A stretch of DNA of 53,063 nt, from the NCBI GenBank assembly GCA_964450755.1, contig CAYVDJ010000019.1, positions 1 through 53,063 on the forward strand. The letters are read 5' to 3'. Below are positions 7,550-16,889 of the stretch, piece after piece (position 1 is the stretch's first letter; every line of letters starts with the position of its first letter). The notes under the pieces were generated by a model. That model was not told where the DNA came from, did not search any database, and saw only the letters and a program-made list of their open reading frames with translations. Source of the DNA: JAADDG01 sp964450755 (GTDB taxonomy: Bacteria; Campylobacterota; Campylobacteria; Campylobacterales; JAADDG01). The position numbers were made by a program, and so were the translations under genes.

Positions 7550-8323
7550 ATGGTCAAAATAATGAAAACCATTTTATCTTTTAATCCTCTGCAAGGTAAA
7601 AATGAAGTTTCAAACAATGGAAAATATATCGTAGTACCGGATCTTCACGGCAGGTATTCTATTTATAAGAATGTTGAATATTTTTTAAAAAAAAAGATTG
7701 AAAGTGACAGACATATAATCTTCTTGGGGGATTATATGGACAGAGGAGAGAGTGGCAGGATTTTCAGACGCGAACTTCAGGATGTCGGATCATATTTTGT
7801 TATGAGAGATTTGATAAAGCTGAAAAAATATCTGAAAAAACATGAACGAAATGTTACTTTTTTAAGAGGCAATCATGAGATTTTTTTTGAAGATTATTTT
7901 ATAAGAGGTGACAAAAGAGCATATTATGAGTATAGTTTTTTAAAAAACAGCATTGATGCAATAAATTTTATCTGTAAAAGAAACAGATTTTTTTTACCTG
8001 ATTTTATTAATTTTTTAAATGATCTAAAACCTTATTTTTTGGATAAAAAACATAAATACCTTTTTGTTCATGCAGGGATAGATCCCGAAGGCGGGAATAT
8101 TGAAAAACAGGCTAAAGAGGAGATTATTTACTGGATTAGAAGAAAGTTTATAGAATCTCAAAAATCTTTGAATTATACAGTGGTTTTTGGGCATACTCCG
8201 TTTAAAGAACCATTTATAACGAGAGACAAGATAGGCATAGACTGTGGTATTTATGAAAATAATTATATAAATTTACTTTTGATAGACAAAGAAATTACAA
8301 AAATAATAGAGATCAAAGGTTAA
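7550..8323 (+). CDS. PPP-type metallophosphoesterase
   Basis: This 257-residue protein has the full calcineurin-like set: DLHG (about 31-34), GDYMDRG (about 60-66), GNHE (about 106-109), VHAGID (about 173) and FGHTPF (about 213), with IGIDCG after it. This arrangement is that of serine/threonine phosphatases (PrpA type) and ApaH-like enzymes that use two metal ions. The substrate (phosphoprotein or dinucleoside polyphosphate) cannot be decided from sequence. It is cytoplasmic. A TATAAT at 7469-7474, just after the previous stop, could be its promoter. The start region has a weak ribosome-binding site; ATG at 7562 is an alternative. Confidence 0.88.
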   Translation: MVKIMKTILSFNPLQGKNEVSNNGKYIVVPDLHGRYSIYKNVEYFLKKKIESDRHIIFLGDYMDRGESGRIFRRELQDVGSYFVMRDLIKLKKYLKKHERNVTFLRGNHEIFFEDYFIRGDKRAYYEYSFLKNSIDAINFICKRNRFFLPDFINFLNDLKPYFLDKKHKYLFVHAGIDPEGGNIEKQAKEEIIYWIRRKFIESQKSLNYTVVFGHTPFKEPFITRDKIGIDCGIYENNYINLLLIDKEITKIIEIKG

Positions 8324-8372
8324 GTATCTGTTTTATACAGTCGATTTATACATTGTATGAATTTAGAAAAAA

Positions 8373-8381
8373 TGATATAAT
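8373..8381 (+). promoter_or_regulatory. Extended -10 promoter for the 906-residue exported protein
   Basis: An exact TGATATAAT lies 25 bases before the GTG at 8407, followed by an AGGGG ribosome-binding site. Confidence 0.6.
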
Positions 8382-8406
8382 TAAATTTATTTTTTAGGGG
8401 CAATAT

Positions 8407-11127
8407 GTGAAAAAGAAAATTCATTTTTTAATAGTTATATTGATTTTTACCGTACTTTTTCAAAGTTTAAACGCCGGTAAGATTGGAAGTGCTGATAATG
8501 CCGATAACAAGGTGATAAATCAACAAATCAGAACAGAGATAGAGGTCAAAGAGAAAGATTCTTTAAAAGATGAGAACAGTCAAAAAGATGAGATACAGTT
8601 TATAAGGACTCCTTTTAGTATTTTGCTTGATGACAAAAACAGAGCTGTCAAGATTAAAATCAATCCTTCTGAAAGTATCAAACTAACGATAAAAAATATG
8701 GATCCTTCAGAAAATGGGGATGGAAATATTGAGATAATTTCATCAAAAGCTGGTGAGATTTTGGATGATGAAAACCTTTCTGCCAAAAAAATAGAAAAAG
8801 AGTATAACGGAATACAAAGCGACGAAGTTACTCTTATAAGCAACGGCAGATTTTTGGTAAAAAGCAGCAATCTGGAAGTTATAGCTGATATGGAGTTTAA
8901 TATTCCTCAAGAAAACAGCAGTGATGATACGGCAGTTGCTGCTGATAAAGATATAATAGAAACTGAAGTGGTATCTGCAGCAGACAAACAGGCTTTTGAA
9001 AAAGCGACAAATATTCAAAAAACTGATATTGATAAAATTCCTGATAATAAAATTTTACTGGTTCATGATGACAATGCCGATAAAGAAATTTTTATCGCAG
9101 AAGTAGCCAAAGAGGCAAAAAACAGTGGTGTTATCGAAAACAGTAAGATAAACAGACCTTCAGAAACAGAAGAAATTTTACAAAACAGTAAACCTTTACA
9201 GGCAGATATAAAAGAACTTGACGATGTGGATAAAGATTTAGTAGCCAAGAGTAATCCTAAAACAGAAGTTAAAAAGAGTGATGAAAATATCAAATCTTCC
9301 AAACCTTCATTGCAAAATATAGAAAAAATAGCACAAAATGATAAAAAATTTGATAATAATGATATAGAAAAAGATAGTGAAAAAATAAAAGACAATTTAA
9401 TATCAAAAGATGAGAAATTCCAGGAAACAAAACCTCAAATACCTTTGAGCAAGATAGAAAATGAAGTCAAAGATGAGGATAAGGCAACAAACTCTTTGCA
9501 GGAAAAAATAGCCACAAATGACAAAGATATCAAAAATCCCGATACTCCCTCTTTTTCGCCTCCTAAGATATCCGACAGTATCGATATCAAAACTCCACCG
9601 GTTGTTTTGGCTTCTTCAAACGGTATGCCTGTTTTGAAACCTTCTTTGTCAAGAAAAGATATGAACAAGATAGCCGATAAGGCAGCAGGAGATCAGGACA
9701 ATATAAAAGACACTAAACCGAAAATAGAATCCAAAAGCGATGAAGAGATTAAAGGTAAAATAAGTGCCGATGAGATTATTCAAAAACTTCCAAAAAGCAG
9801 AGAAGTAGATACAAAAAAACCGATGATGGATTCCAGTGAACCTCTTTTAACTTCTCCTTTGGCAAATAAAAATCTGACAGTTGCAGATGATAGTATCAAA
9901 ATAGACAATAAACCGGTTATAAAAACAGACAATGAAAAACTGACAAAAGCTCCTGATAAAGAGAGTATCATATTACCTGAAAAAATTTCCAAAAACATAC
10001 ACTCTTCCAAGCCGGTTATTTCTGACAAGGAGAGTATATCTGCTCCTTCTTTTGAAGAGACGATAAAGAAAAAGAGCGAAAAAATACTGCCACAGGAAAG
10101 TACACTGTCAAAAGGTGTTCTTCAAGTCTATGTTGTAAAAGATAACAGTCCTATAGTCGGGTGGGTTGATATCATAGATGAGAAAACTGATAAAATAGTG
10201 GCAAACGGAGATACTTTTTTTAAAAATCCGGTCTCTTTTACTATTCCAAGCGGAAAATATACGATAGTTGTAACCGATAAAAAAGTTGTGCCGCCTATTC
10301 AGGAGAAGATTTATTCTGTTGAAGTTCTTCCGAATCAGACAGTTAAAAAAACAACTACTTTTGTGCAGGGAATAGTAAAAATCAATGTAACAAAAAATCT
10401 GATACCTACAAGCAGTGCTTTTGTGAAAATATACGACAGTAAAACCCGCAAAAAAGTGATAGATGACAATACATATAAAAATAATCCGGTTGTGGCAAAA
10501 CTGCCTTTGGGTAATTATTATATAGAGATAGAAGATTACAGCATTGTTCCCAAACAGTATAAAAGAATTGAAAATGTTATTGTAAAAGACGGAGAACCGG
10601 TGGTTAAATCTATTGATTTTCAAGAAGGTTCTTTGGTTCTAAATACGATGATAAATGATAATCCCATAGCATCGAGATATGATATATATCCGGCGGGAGA
10701 TACCAAAAAGATAAAAAGCAGTAATACGGATATTAACAGCGGACAGGCTAAATTGAAACTGGCAGCCGGTGATTATGATATAAAAGTTTATGATAACAGT
10801 TGTGTGATAAAATCTGTAAAAACTTTTAAAAATGTGCATGTTCAAAAAGAGAGTTTGACTGAACTTGATATAAATTTTGAAGAAGGTAAATTAAAAGTTG
10901 TCTCTATGAGAGGATTGAAACCTTTATATACAAATGTCAGTATTTACAAATATAATACCAATGAGAGGATTTATTTTGATTTTACATCAAGAGATGCCGG
11001 AGAAGCGGTTATGAAACTGCCGATAGGAGTTTATACCGTTTTGGTGAGAGATCACAATATAAAAAGAAAATTTCCAAAAGTAGTGATAAAGAAAAACAAA
11101 ACAACTAAAATCCATGCCAGATTTTAA
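8407..11127 (+). CDS. Exported protein with charged linker and four C-terminal 86-residue repeats
   Basis: This 906-residue protein starts at a GTG behind AGGGG and has a signal peptide (about 1-23, cleavage after SLNA). Residues about 40-180 may form a small beta domain. Residues about 185-565 are low complexity, dominated by Lys, Asp, Ser, Asn and Pro with scattered KPS/KPxxxxKI pieces, and are probably an extended linker. The C terminus has four tandem Ig-like or carboxypeptidase-regulatory-like repeats starting at residues 570, 655, 741 and 827, each opening with a G-[VIKS]-[LV] strand and containing (L/I)(P/A)xGxYxIxV. Such repeats usually bind ligands or act as stalks. I cannot name a function. 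A bidirectional terminator follows. Confidence 0.85.
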   Translation: MKKKIHFLIVILIFTVLFQSLNAGKIGSADNADNKVINQQIRTEIEVKEKDSLKDENSQKDEIQFIRTPFSILLDDKNRAVKIKINPSESIKLTIKNMDPSENGDGNIEIISSKAGEILDDENLSAKKIEKEYNGIQSDEVTLISNGRFLVKSSNLEVIADMEFNIPQENSSDDTAVAADKDIIETEVVSAADKQAFEKATNIQKTDIDKIPDNKILLVHDDNADKEIFIAEVAKEAKNSGVIENSKINRPSETEEILQNSKPLQADIKELDDVDKDLVAKSNPKTEVKKSDENIKSSKPSLQNIEKIAQNDKKFDNNDIEKDSEKIKDNLISKDEKFQETKPQIPLSKIENEVKDEDKATNSLQEKIATNDKDIKNPDTPSFSPPKISDSIDIKTPPVVLASSNGMPVLKPSLSRKDMNKIADKAAGDQDNIKDTKPKIESKSDEEIKGKISADEIIQKLPKSREVDTKKPMMDSSEPLLTSPLANKNLTVADDSIKIDNKPVIKTDNEKLTKAPDKESIILPEKISKNIHSSKPVISDKESISAPSFEETIKKKSEKILPQESTLSKGVLQVYVVKDNSPIVGWVDIIDEKTDKIVANGDTFFKNPVSFTIPSGKYTIVVTDKKVVPPIQEKIYSVEVLPNQTVKKTTTFVQGIVKINVTKNLIPTSSAFVKIYDSKTRKKVIDDNTYKNNPVVAKLPLGNYYIEIEDYSIVPKQYKRIENVIVKDGEPVVKSIDFQEGSLVLNTMINDNPIASRYDIYPAGDTKKIKSSNTDINSGQAKLKLAAGDYDIKVYDNSCVIKSVKTFKNVHVQKESLTELDINFEEGKLKVVSMRGLKPLYTNVSIYKYNTNERIYFDFTSRDAGEAVMKLPIGVYTVLVRDHNIKRKFPKVVIKKNKTTKIHARF

Positions 11128-11130
11128 ATG

Positions 11131-11161
11131 ACGGTGCAACTGCAATAGGCGGTTGCACCGT
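11131..11161. terminator. Bidirectional terminator between convergent large genes
   Basis: A perfect 10-bp stem, ACGGTGCAAC with GTTGCACCGT, has an 11-base loop and lies between the stops at 11127 and 11168. Short T- and A-rich flanks fit use in both directions. Confidence 0.75.
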
Positions 11162-11167
11162 TGAAAT

Positions 11168-14161
11168 TTACTGCTTTGGTGTAAAAGAGATATCCATTGT
11201 ATAATCTTTGTTGCTGTAACTTAGAGCCAATATATTTATATCATCTCCCTTTTGAACATTGAATGTTTTTGTTACATCTGCCGTAACTCCTCTTTGAATA
11301 TTCCATCCTGTTTTATCTACCCACGGAGTGAAGCATCCTTTATCACTTATCGCAAACCACATAGGTTTGTCAGCTTTGAGCGTGATGGTTACAGTGCCGT
11401 TGTCTCCTGCTCTAAAGTGATAATAATCTCTTCCTTCGCTTCCTTCTCCCTGACTGTTTGGTCTGATAGTTCCGGAAGTATTCAGACTTGCGGCACTTTG
11501 TGAGTTATCAAGAGAGCTTAAAAGCACTCTTGTAGAACAGTCGTTATTTGGTTCTATATCTGCAATATTGGGATTTTGTGAATCGTCATTGATGATTTTT
11601 CCCGTTGCTTTGTTATTTGCCAAAACGGCACCCGAAATATTTGACAAAACAACTTCAAACTCTTCATCACTTTCCACATCCGTATCACAGATGATTGTTA
11701 TTTCTATCTTTTTGGTTGTCTCTCCGACTCCAAAAGTTACACTGCCGTTTTTACTCTCATAGTCGCTTCCCGCATTTGCGCTTGAATCTTTTGTAGTAAA
11801 ATCCACCTTCACTTCACTCTCAGTCGCTTTATCGAGTGAAAGAGTAAATTCCATAGTTTTTGTTCCCTCATTCCCTTCGGTTACAGAGGCGTTTTGTATG
11901 GAGAGTGAGGCAGGAGAGCTTTGGTTTTCATCACTTTGATATTTGATCACAAGTTTTGGCGCTTTTTGCGGGTCTCTGTCATAGTCGTAAGCTCTTCTGT
12001 AGCATTCTCTCTCATCCATGCACTCTTTTGCAGGTTCTATAAAGATTGTTACGGGATTTGAACTGCTCCAGTCGCTTCTTTGCATTATACTCTCTATGAC
12101 GGATTTTATATCGGGTGTCTTGTATGTCATCTCGTCCTGCCACGGTTTTATATCATCCCATGAAACATTTGAAGAGGTTTTTACTCTGTTTGAGATATCA
12201 TAGGTGGCTCCTCTTTCAAAGGGCGCCGAATTTCCGATATCTTCACCCAGTATAACGAAATTTGTAGGAGTAACATCTATATCAAAATCCCCCTTTTGGG
12301 CTGTAAACTGAATATAGGCTTCTGTTATTTTGGCAGATTTTGGGATGGAAATATTTGCAAATCTGTATCCGGCTCTTATTCTGAATTTACCAAGTTCATT
12401 TTTTACTATTCCCATATCATTTGCCAAAAGATATTCATCTATCGAAATTTTACCGCCGGTATAGACATAACCGCCGCCTTGTATCATCTCAAACTCTATG
12501 GCATCATCTTCTGATGAAGAGATGGTTTTTGTGAAAGTTTTTATGGTGGTGGATTTTTTCAAAACAGTTGTTTTTTCTTCTGCTTTGTTATTGTTTAGAT
12601 CTGATTCTTCGGTCTCTGTTGAAACTTCGACTTTGTTTGTAATCTCTCCTTCGTTTTGCGGTGCTTTTACGGTTAAAGAGAGTGTTGATGAACTGTCTGG
12701 TTCAAGAACAAGATCATAACTGCATGTAAGAACGGAATCGTTTTCACTGCAACTCCAGTTTTCTCCGTCGGCGCTTTGAAATATTACGCCATTTGGCAAA
12801 GTGTCTTTTAGAGTGATGTTTTTTGCTCCTGTTTCACCTTTGTTTGATACGGTTATATTGTAGGTTATCATCTCTTCGGTATAGACAGGATCACTCTTGT
12901 CTGTTTTGGTGATTGTAAGATCGGCTTTTTTGGTAACAGGAGGTGAGCCCTCTGCTTCAAATGAGATATCGACACTGTAATCTTTGTTGCTGTAACTAAG
13001 AGCCAAAATATCAACTCTCTGTCTTGCTTTTACATCAAAAGTTTTGTTTACACTGCCGCTTACGCCTCTTTGGATGTTCCATTTTGTCGTATCTTCCCAC
13101 GGAGTATGACATCCGTTGTCACTGATTGCAAACCACATAGGTTTGGCAGTAGTCAATTTTATCGTAACTTTTCCGTCAACTGAGGGAGTAAAATGATAAT
13201 AATCTCTTCCTTCACTTCCTTCCCCGTTACTGTTTGGTGTTATCGATCCGGTAGCATGAAAATCTACAGATTTGTCCGCATTGTCAAGTTCTGTTATAAC
13301 CTCCGAATGAGCACAGTCATTGTTTGGTTCGCTGTCAAAGCCTGACGGATTTGGAGGATTGCTGTCATCATCAATGATCTCTCCTGTTGCTTTTGCATTT
13401 GCCAAAGTGGCGTTTACAGGATTGCTGAGATTTATGAAAAATTCCTCATTTCCTTCTGCTTCTTCGTCTCCTTTTACCGTGATTTTTAGATTTTTACTCT
13501 TTTCTCCTGCCGCAAATTCCAAAGTTCCGCTTTTACTTTCATAATCATCCGGTGCTTTTGCACTGCCGTTTGCAGTTGCAAAATCAACACTGACAACAGA
13601 TGAGGATGTTTTATCCAAAGAGAGTGTAAAAGTCATCTCTTTTACTCCGCTGTCTCCTTCACTGATTGAAGCGTTGGCTATGGAGATTTTCGGATTTGAA
13701 ACGGGAGGTTCGTTGTCGGGAGTAAATTCTATATCAAAAGTGTAAGTTCTGCCCCATCTGCACATCGGTCTGAAATCAACTCTCTGATTGGCATTTAATC
13801 TGAAAGTTTTTGTTACCGTGGTTGAAAACTCTTTGCTGATATTCCATCCGCGATCACAGCCTTGGTTTCCTATCCAAAAGTACATGTTTCCGCTTGAATG
13901 GAAAGTTACCTTCACTTCACCGCTTACAGCGGGTGAAAAGTGGTAATAATCTTTGTCATAATCGGGTTTGTGGTTTACTTCATCATATTTTGTAGATACA
14001 ATGGTTCCGGTTACTTTGGTAATCGTATGAGAAGTAGCACCTTCCAAAGCGCCAATCACTTCTGATTGTGCGCAACTGTCGTTTGGTTCCGATTCAGCCA
14101 TCAACGAAATATTGAAAATCGTCAGACTCAGTATGAGAATCAAAAAATAGAATTTTTTCAC
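11168..14161 (-). CDS. Large exported Calx-beta / DUF11 protein with three PPC-like domains
   Basis: This 997-residue protein has a signal peptide (about 1-22, ending SLMA). Domains in order: PPC-like beta domain 1 (about 23-150, opening EPNDSC), Calx-beta 1 (about 157-265, ISEGDSG to IIDDD), PPC-like 2 (about 272-400, EPNNDC), a DUF11 repeat (about 405-525, ADLTITKTDKSDPV), a jelly-roll DNRLRE-like region (about 535-740), Calx-beta 2 (about 748-860) and PPC-like 3 (about 865-997). PPC-like copies 2 and 3 are nearly identical around GRDYYHF, FAISD.GC and NIQRGV. Calx-beta domains bind calcium through acidic loops. It is likely a surface or secreted adhesin or matrix protein. No anchor is visible. 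Confidence 0.85.
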   Translation of the reverse strand: MKKFYFLILILSLTIFNISLMAESEPNDSCAQSEVIGALEGATSHTITKVTGTIVSTKYDEVNHKPDYDKDYYHFSPAVSGEVKVTFHSSGNMYFWIGNQGCDRGWNISKEFSTTVTKTFRLNANQRVDFRPMCRWGRTYTFDIEFTPDNEPPVSNPKISIANASISEGDSGVKEMTFTLSLDKTSSSVVSVDFATANGSAKAPDDYESKSGTLEFAAGEKSKNLKITVKGDEEAEGNEEFFINLSNPVNATLANAKATGEIIDDDSNPPNPSGFDSEPNNDCAHSEVITELDNADKSVDFHATGSITPNSNGEGSEGRDYYHFTPSVDGKVTIKLTTAKPMWFAISDNGCHTPWEDTTKWNIQRGVSGSVNKTFDVKARQRVDILALSYSNKDYSVDISFEAEGSPPVTKKADLTITKTDKSDPVYTEEMITYNITVSNKGETGAKNITLKDTLPNGVIFQSADGENWSCSENDSVLTCSYDLVLEPDSSSTLSLTVKAPQNEGEITNKVEVSTETEESDLNNNKAEEKTTVLKKSTTIKTFTKTISSSEDDAIEFEMIQGGGYVYTGGKISIDEYLLANDMGIVKNELGKFRIRAGYRFANISIPKSAKITEAYIQFTAQKGDFDIDVTPTNFVILGEDIGNSAPFERGATYDISNRVKTSSNVSWDDIKPWQDEMTYKTPDIKSVIESIMQRSDWSSSNPVTIFIEPAKECMDERECYRRAYDYDRDPQKAPKLVIKYQSDENQSSPASLSIQNASVTEGNEGTKTMEFTLSLDKATESEVKVDFTTKDSSANAGSDYESKNGSVTFGVGETTKKIEITIICDTDVESDEEFEVVLSNISGAVLANNKATGKIINDDSQNPNIADIEPNNDCSTRVLLSSLDNSQSAASLNTSGTIRPNSQGEGSEGRDYYHFRAGDNGTVTITLKADKPMWFAISDKGCFTPWVDKTGWNIQRGVTADVTKTFNVQKGDDINILALSYSNKDYTMDISFTPKQ

Positions 14162-14233
14162 TTTATCCTCCTCTTGTTATTTTATACTTAAATCAATTAT
14201 AAAATAATTTTTTTTCAATAAAGCTTAAATCTA

Positions 14234-14992
14234 TTATTTTTTCTTATATCTTAACTCAAAAAATTTTCCGCTGTCATCAGATATGAAAATCCTGTCTTTT
14301 AGAAGAGCTATTCCCTCCTGTCCTTCCCCTTGTATCGCTATTTTATTCAATAATTTGAATTTTGAAAGTTGATATATATAGATTAGATCATCGTTGTCAG
14401 ACAGTAGATATAAAAGATCATTTTTTTGATCATAATAAAGACCGGATATATCAAGTATCTTCATAGGCAGATATCTGTAAGTAACAGCTTTTTTACCTTT
14501 TATCACGATAAACAACAATGCACTTTTATCTTTTCCTTTGGTTTTGTTTGATTGGTTTGCTACGATAAAGTGTTTGCCTTTTTCATCTTCATATAAAAAA
14601 GTGACAGCTTCCAACCCGTCTCCTCTTTTGTCCAAAACTGTTTTGGAATTGAATTTTCTGTTAATTTTGTATTTTTGTTTTATTTTATATTTTTTACCAA
14701 GTTTTACAATACTGTCTTCACCCTCTATCACTGCATAGAGATTTTTACCGTCATTTGTGATACCTTCAAAATCTTTTCCTTTTTCTATTTTTTTATATTT
14801 TATTCTTTTGTTATGTATCAAAGCGATTCTTCCGTCGTCGCTTATGATATAAAAAGTGTCATTCAAAAAGGTTACACCGGAAGGTTCAAAACCTTTTTTA
14901 TTTATCTCATAACTTTTAACTATTTTTGTATCATAATTTTTACACGATAACAGTAGAGGGAGAAAAAGCAGTAGAGTCCATTTGCGCATCAT
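14234..14992 (-). CDS. SdiA-regulated-domain lipoprotein
   Basis: This 252-residue protein has a lipoprotein signal (LLLFLPLLLSC, lipid Cys near residue 17). The mature part follows the SdiA-regulated/YjiK-like beta-propeller pattern: EPSGVTFLNDTFYIISDDGRI, KDFEGITNDGKNLYAVIEGED, GLEAVTFLYEDEKGKHFIVANQSN, ILDISGLYYDQKNDLLYLLSDNDDLI and QEGIALL. Such propellers are thought to bind or process small ligands, but no reaction is established. It lies 72 bases upstream of the 997-residue gene on the same strand, so both may be transcribed together, though that gene has its own TATAAT at 14196-14201. Confidence 0.8.
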   Translation of the reverse strand: MMRKWTLLLFLPLLLSCKNYDTKIVKSYEINKKGFEPSGVTFLNDTFYIISDDGRIALIHNKRIKYKKIEKGKDFEGITNDGKNLYAVIEGEDSIVKLGKKYKIKQKYKINRKFNSKTVLDKRGDGLEAVTFLYEDEKGKHFIVANQSNKTKGKDKSALLFIVIKGKKAVTYRYLPMKILDISGLYYDQKNDLLYLLSDNDDLIYIYQLSKFKLLNKIAIQGEGQEGIALLKDRIFISDDSGKFFELRYKKK

Positions 14993-15015
14993 AAAATCCT
15001 TTATATTTGTTTAAT

Positions 15016-15024
15016 ATTATAACA
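15016..15024 (-). promoter_or_regulatory. Extended -10 promoter for the SdiA-regulated-type lipoprotein
   Basis: The minus strand reads TGTTATAAT from 15024 to 15016, an exact TGnTATAAT element 24 bases before the ATG at 14992. Confidence 0.6.
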
Positions 15025-15140
15025 AAATATTCTATAAAATTTGAATTTTTATTTTACTTTGATAATATTTTTTATTATTAAGAGCTCTTTAAATATAAAA
15101 ATCATATACTTGTTTTTACCAATAATATAAAGGAGTTTTT

Positions 15141-16736
15141 ATGCGCAATTTGGGTGGATATTTTAAATTATATATGGCTGCTTTGCTGTTGTTTATAGGT
15201 TGCTTTTCTTTTGCAAATGATACGGATGAACTGATACAAAACGGCAGTTTTGAAAAATTCAAGATAGTAAAAGATTATGGAGATTGGAAAGTTGTCAGAT
15301 TGGATCATTGGAGTAAAAAAGCTGAACTTTGGACTGAAAATCTTGGAGAAAAAGCAACAGACGGAAAATATAAAATAGAGCTTGACAGAAACAGAAAGTT
15401 CAATTTTATAACCCAAACCATTTCTACACAGAAGGGTAAAAAATACAGATTTAGTTTGGATGCTTATGCAAGAGAGGATAAAACATCTGATTTTGAAGTC
15501 TTTTTGGATAATAAAAGCATACTCAAAATTACTCCCACTGCCCAATGGGAGAAGTACAGTGTTGATTTTATAGGAAAAGGGGGTCATGAGAAAATTTCCA
15601 TAAAAGAGATCTCTTCCCAACGAAAAGACGGATTGGGTGCGATTATAGATAATGTCTCTGTAAAGGGATTATCCAACACAAGACATTTTCCTTCAAATTT
15701 TTTCATTTCAGCTACAAAGGCATATCAAATAGCCAAAAAAGAGGGAATTGATCTAAAATCTTACAGTTATGGACATAAAATATATAAGGATTTTATTTCA
15801 AGTGAGTTGGAGACATGGAAAGAGGTTGTAAAGAGATCAAATACCGAAGATGATTTTATCATAGTTATAGCTTATGACCAGTGGGGTAAAATCATGGGCA
15901 GCAGAAAAGGTGTTGTAAAACAACTTCAAGATCCAAAGAAGATTTATAAGTATTTTGATGCTTTTAAACAGACTATGATAAAACTCTCAGAAGCAAAAGG
16001 AAGTGTTCTTTTGGGGTTTGAACCAGATCCTATGGCGTATTTTATGGGACTTATGAGAAGAAGCTATCAAAATGATCCTAACAATCTTCCTGCAAAAATA
16101 GATGAAGCCAATTTTCCAGAAGCTTTAGAGATAAATCCTCCACAAAATTTTGCCGGATTTTGGCAGGTAATAGATCATATCAGAGAAAAGTATGCTCCAA
16201 ATGTTATGTTGGCTCCTACTGTAAAAACATGGGGAATTCCAACAGATCCAAAAGCCGAACCGGTTGGAGGGTGGAGCAGTGATGATGAAGGTGTGAGAAC
16301 TGTTATCGATTATTATCAAAATTATGGTGTAAATTGGGATGCTCTTGCATTTAACTACAATCCCGGAAAGGTTCATGATGATGAAAATTTCAAAGCCATA
16401 GCAAGATATATATCTGCCATTGCAGGGGGTATGAGTAATGATAAGACCGGTATGAGAGTAAGACCATATTTTTGGAAAACAAAAATCACAACAGAACATT
16501 ATGACGGAACACCTGAAGAAGATTGGTATTATGATGACATCTCTTTTGAAATGAGAAATATTCAGTTTTTAGCTGATTTGGGTTTTACCGGTATCAATCT
16601 CGGATACGGAAATGAAATAGCAAAACCCAATAAACTCCCTCCTTTGGTTGAATGTTGGTTAAAAGAGTACTTTGAAGGAGAAGAAGGAGAGTGTACACCT
16701 CACGGAACAATAGGAATTGTTGAAGTATTTGAATAA
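15141..16736 (+). CDS. Exported CBM-like plus TIM-barrel-like protein (putative glycoside hydrolase)
   Basis: This 531-residue protein has a signal peptide (about 1-25, ending FSFA). Residues about 28-178 resemble a carbohydrate-binding jelly roll of the DUF642/CBM type: NGSFEKFKIV, a WSKKAELW segment, YRFSLDAYARE and GLGAIIDNVSVKG. Residues about 185-531 look like a TIM barrel with strands such as DFIIVIAYDQWG, VLLGFEPDPMAYF, NVMLAPTVKTWG, WDALAFNYNP, VRPYFWKTKIT and FTGINLGYGNEI. Acidic residues end several strands (Glu in GFEPDP, Asp in AYDQW, Glu in GYGNEI), as in glycosidases. I cannot place it in a GH family. A clear terminator follows. Confidence 0.75.
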   Translation: MRNLGGYFKLYMAALLLFIGCFSFANDTDELIQNGSFEKFKIVKDYGDWKVVRLDHWSKKAELWTENLGEKATDGKYKIELDRNRKFNFITQTISTQKGKKYRFSLDAYAREDKTSDFEVFLDNKSILKITPTAQWEKYSVDFIGKGGHEKISIKEISSQRKDGLGAIIDNVSVKGLSNTRHFPSNFFISATKAYQIAKKEGIDLKSYSYGHKIYKDFISSELETWKEVVKRSNTEDDFIIVIAYDQWGKIMGSRKGVVKQLQDPKKIYKYFDAFKQTMIKLSEAKGSVLLGFEPDPMAYFMGLMRRSYQNDPNNLPAKIDEANFPEALEINPPQNFAGFWQVIDHIREKYAPNVMLAPTVKTWGIPTDPKAEPVGGWSSDDEGVRTVIDYYQNYGVNWDALAFNYNPGKVHDDENFKAIARYISAIAGGMSNDKTGMRVRPYFWKTKITTEHYDGTPEEDWYYDDISFEMRNIQFLADLGFTGINLGYGNEIAKPNKLPPLVECWLKEYFEGEEGECTPHGTIGIVEVFE

Positions 16737-16745
16737 TTATGTAGA

Positions 16746-16771
16746 GGTAGGAGAAAAGTTCTCCTGCCTTT
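16746..16771 (+). terminator. Terminator after the putative glycoside hydrolase
   Basis: A 10-bp stem, GGTAGGAGAA with TTCTCCTGCC (one G-T pair), has a 3-base loop and is followed by TTT. Confidence 0.75.
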
Positions 16772-16843
16772 AATGCCGCTTTTGCCTCTTAATCTTTCAC
16801 CAATATCTCAGATTTGTTTAAAGAAAATAATGTTAGATTTGGT

Positions 16844-16870
16844 TTGAAATTAAATTATTGAAATTATAAT
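16844..16870 (+). promoter_or_regulatory. Sigma-70-type promoter for the lysozyme-like gene
   Basis: TTGAAA at 16844-16849 and TATAAT at 16865-16870 are separated by 15 bases, and the gene begins 19 bases downstream. Confidence 0.5.
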
Positions 16871-16889
16871 CAACAGGATATAAAAAGAG

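Noticed and set aside
8580..10845. Several long minus-strand open frames within the 906-residue gene (for example 10108-10623)
   Set aside because: They are shadows of the Lys/Asp/Ser-rich coding strand, rich in Phe, Ile, Ser and Leu, with no ribosome-binding sites.
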